Source of the DNA: Malachius bipustulatus
Lineage: Eukaryota > Arthropoda > Insecta > Coleoptera > Melyridae
Length of the DNA stretch: 64,000 nucleotides
Assembly (NCBI GenBank): GCA_910589415.1
Contig: OU342631.1
Span: 4,278,001 to 4,342,000, forward strand
Reading direction: 5' to 3'
Shown here: positions 62,800-64,000 of the stretch, piece by piece
Layout of the letters: every line of letters starts with the position of its first letter
How positions within the stretch are numbered: the first letter of the stretch is position 1
Translations under genes and position numbers: made by a program
Notes under the pieces: model-generated
The model's database searches: none
What the model was told of the DNA's origin: nothing
Seen by the model: only the letters and a program-made list of their open reading frames with translations

Positions 62800-62870
62800 A
62801 AAATAATCAAAGTTCAAAACATAACTCTTATTTCGTAGGTTAAATTTTATTACTGAATATGGGCATTAGA
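62800..62870. repeat. Remnant of the CCCGTATTCA MITE family
   Basis: ATCAAAGTTCAAAACATAACTC resembles the inner left part of 18528-18692, and ACTGAATATGGGCATTA resembles its right end. Only about 70 bp survive. Confidence 0.5.
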
Positions 62871-64000
62871 GGGTTTTTTTACTTGAAAATGTAAAGTCGA
62901 AAGATATGTATTTGAAATTGGGATTCATTAGTACCTACATATTGCAATAAAATCGGTAAGATCGAAATGTGATTTTTTTATGCTGAAGGGTTTATTAGAA
63001 AAATTTAACAAAAATTGTAATTTCTGATGCTTCTTGACTTATTTATCTCATCCTATATGTTGCACATAACGTTTCATAAATAATTAAAATGTACGATCTT
63101 TGAGATAGGTACCCTTAATTAAATATTTTAGCCCTATAAATCGTGAAGTAATTCTGAGCAAGCTCATTAAGTGAGAAATTCCGGTGGTTTAGTTTATATT
63201 AAATTAAAAGACGCTTAGCAATTTATTTTTTAACGAGGTAAAGGGAAATAGCTCATCCTTACAAATAATTTTGCTGTTAACGATAGCTGAAGAACGAAAC
63301 CTGCTGTCAAAGATATTTATTTCAGAGCATACCATACTAATTACTTCTAGCTAAAATTTATATTGCAACTTCATAAGAAAAGTGTACGTTAATTTCTACT
63401 CAATAATTGCTAGGTATACTCAAATCTAATTACTCGTGTACTGATATAGGTACTTGATTCTGAATGTAATTTTCTTGATGGTTTTGTTATTATTATCTAA
63501 ATCTAAACAGTTGATTCAAGATTAGGATTCAAGATTAGCTCATTTCCTCATAGGTATATGCTATACCTATAGAGTGAAGGACGATGTTAATGATCCACGA
63601 GATATATCTACCAAATAAAAAAAAGAACTCGGATATTTGTTGAGACATGCAGAGGAAAATTTAGGAACTTAAGTTCTTTAATCTGCATATTTGTATCGAA
63701 ACGTACAGTATGTAATTGACTACTTATACAGAGAAATACAAGTCGCTATAATAAGTTCTGAACGAAAATTTATCCCGCAATGGAGTTTTTTTTTTAAATT
63801 TTTCAAGTACGTTTTCTTTTTCTCCAAGCAATGACGATTTCAATAGCTACCGTCTTGGAAATATTGTTTGATTTTTTTTTGATGGCTGAATATTGTTTGA
63901 AAATTTTAGTTTCTCATATGCACCAATTACAATAATTAAAGTTGTTATGAAAATATTGAGAGAACTTCTTATGCAAAGTTGGCAGATGTCGTAATATTTT
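62871..64000. other. AT-rich intronic DNA, no gene seen
   Basis: Short TAGGTA-type words recur (63108, 63551), but no gene or bounded repeat was recognised. Confidence 0.4.

Larger units (their letters stand above)
20491..64000 (-). other. Upstream intron of the cadherin gene (partial)
   Basis: Everything to the right of the exon is, in gene orientation, the intron before it. It exceeds 43 kb and its donor lies outside the window. I found no second cadherin-like exon in it by looking for the reverse complement of the linker motif. It is packed with inverted repeats and retroelement debris, listed separately. Confidence 0.75.

Noticed and set aside
1..64000. Second cadherin exon or mutually exclusive twin
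   Set aside because: I looked for the reverse complement of the DxNDNPP and AxDxDE coding patterns and found none outside 20330-20473; a diverged exon could still be missed by eye.
1..64000. CRISPR array, operons or other prokaryotic features
   Set aside because: Base composition, a spliced cadherin exon and insect-type transposons show a eukaryotic intron; no regular short repeat-spacer array is present.

Overview
The window reads as a deep-intronic stretch of a large, AT-rich arthropod (almost certainly insect) genome. Only one piece of coding sequence can be recognised with confidence: a 144-nt internal exon on the minus strand (20330-20473) encoding the junction between two extracellular cadherin repeats of an N-cadherin (CadN-like) protein. 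It has a DKNDNPP calcium-linker motif, good splice sites on both sides and symmetric phase 1-1. In gene orientation the upstream intron covers 20474-64000 and the downstream intron covers 1-20329. Neither ends inside the window, so both are very long. The insect order cannot be fixed from sequence alone. The recurring TAGGTACCTA-like short repeats and the many TACAGGGTGTCC-ended elements fit several orders.

The introns are filled with transposon-derived structure, most of it palindromic. At least six foldback elements of about 0.5-1 kb (6496-7544, 13987-14474, 26966-27551, 34117-34869, 35313-36166, 45276-45997) carry termini related to TATACAGGGTGTCC but have unrelated interiors. Others are an approximately 2 kb palindrome (17590-19615) with a MITE in its spacer and a retroposed insert with a 12-bp target duplication in one arm; an older foldback (16635-17518); two near-identical 0.88 kb elements in inverted orientation 15.4 kb apart (24460-25337 and 40733-41611); a MITE family ending in CCCGTATTCA (18528-18692, 53823-53971, 62800-62870), one copy with a TAA target duplication; a tandemly repeated 0.64 kb unit (3570-5110); and facing arrays of a roughly 130-bp minisatellite around a hairpin element (57590-59413).

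Retroelement traces include a decayed non-LTR reverse transcriptase on the minus strand (22460-22905), a LINE-like 3' tail with an (ATT)n end (49480-49643) and a tRNA-derived SINE (minus strand, 44023-44149). Most unusual are hammerhead-ribozyme-like motifs. A head-to-head pair lies in a 274-bp inverted repeat (15060-15333), resembling the terminal repeats of Penelope-like elements. A separate motif at 49266-49337 has a perfect six-base-pair stem II.

Several GC-richer, repeat-poor islands (about 12240-13140, 29690-30440, 32040-32560, 36370-37640, 50030-51600, 54830-55440) are the most plausible places for conserved intronic regulatory DNA of the cadherin gene, but this is inference only. All coordinates were read by eye; boundaries of repeats are approximate to a few bases.
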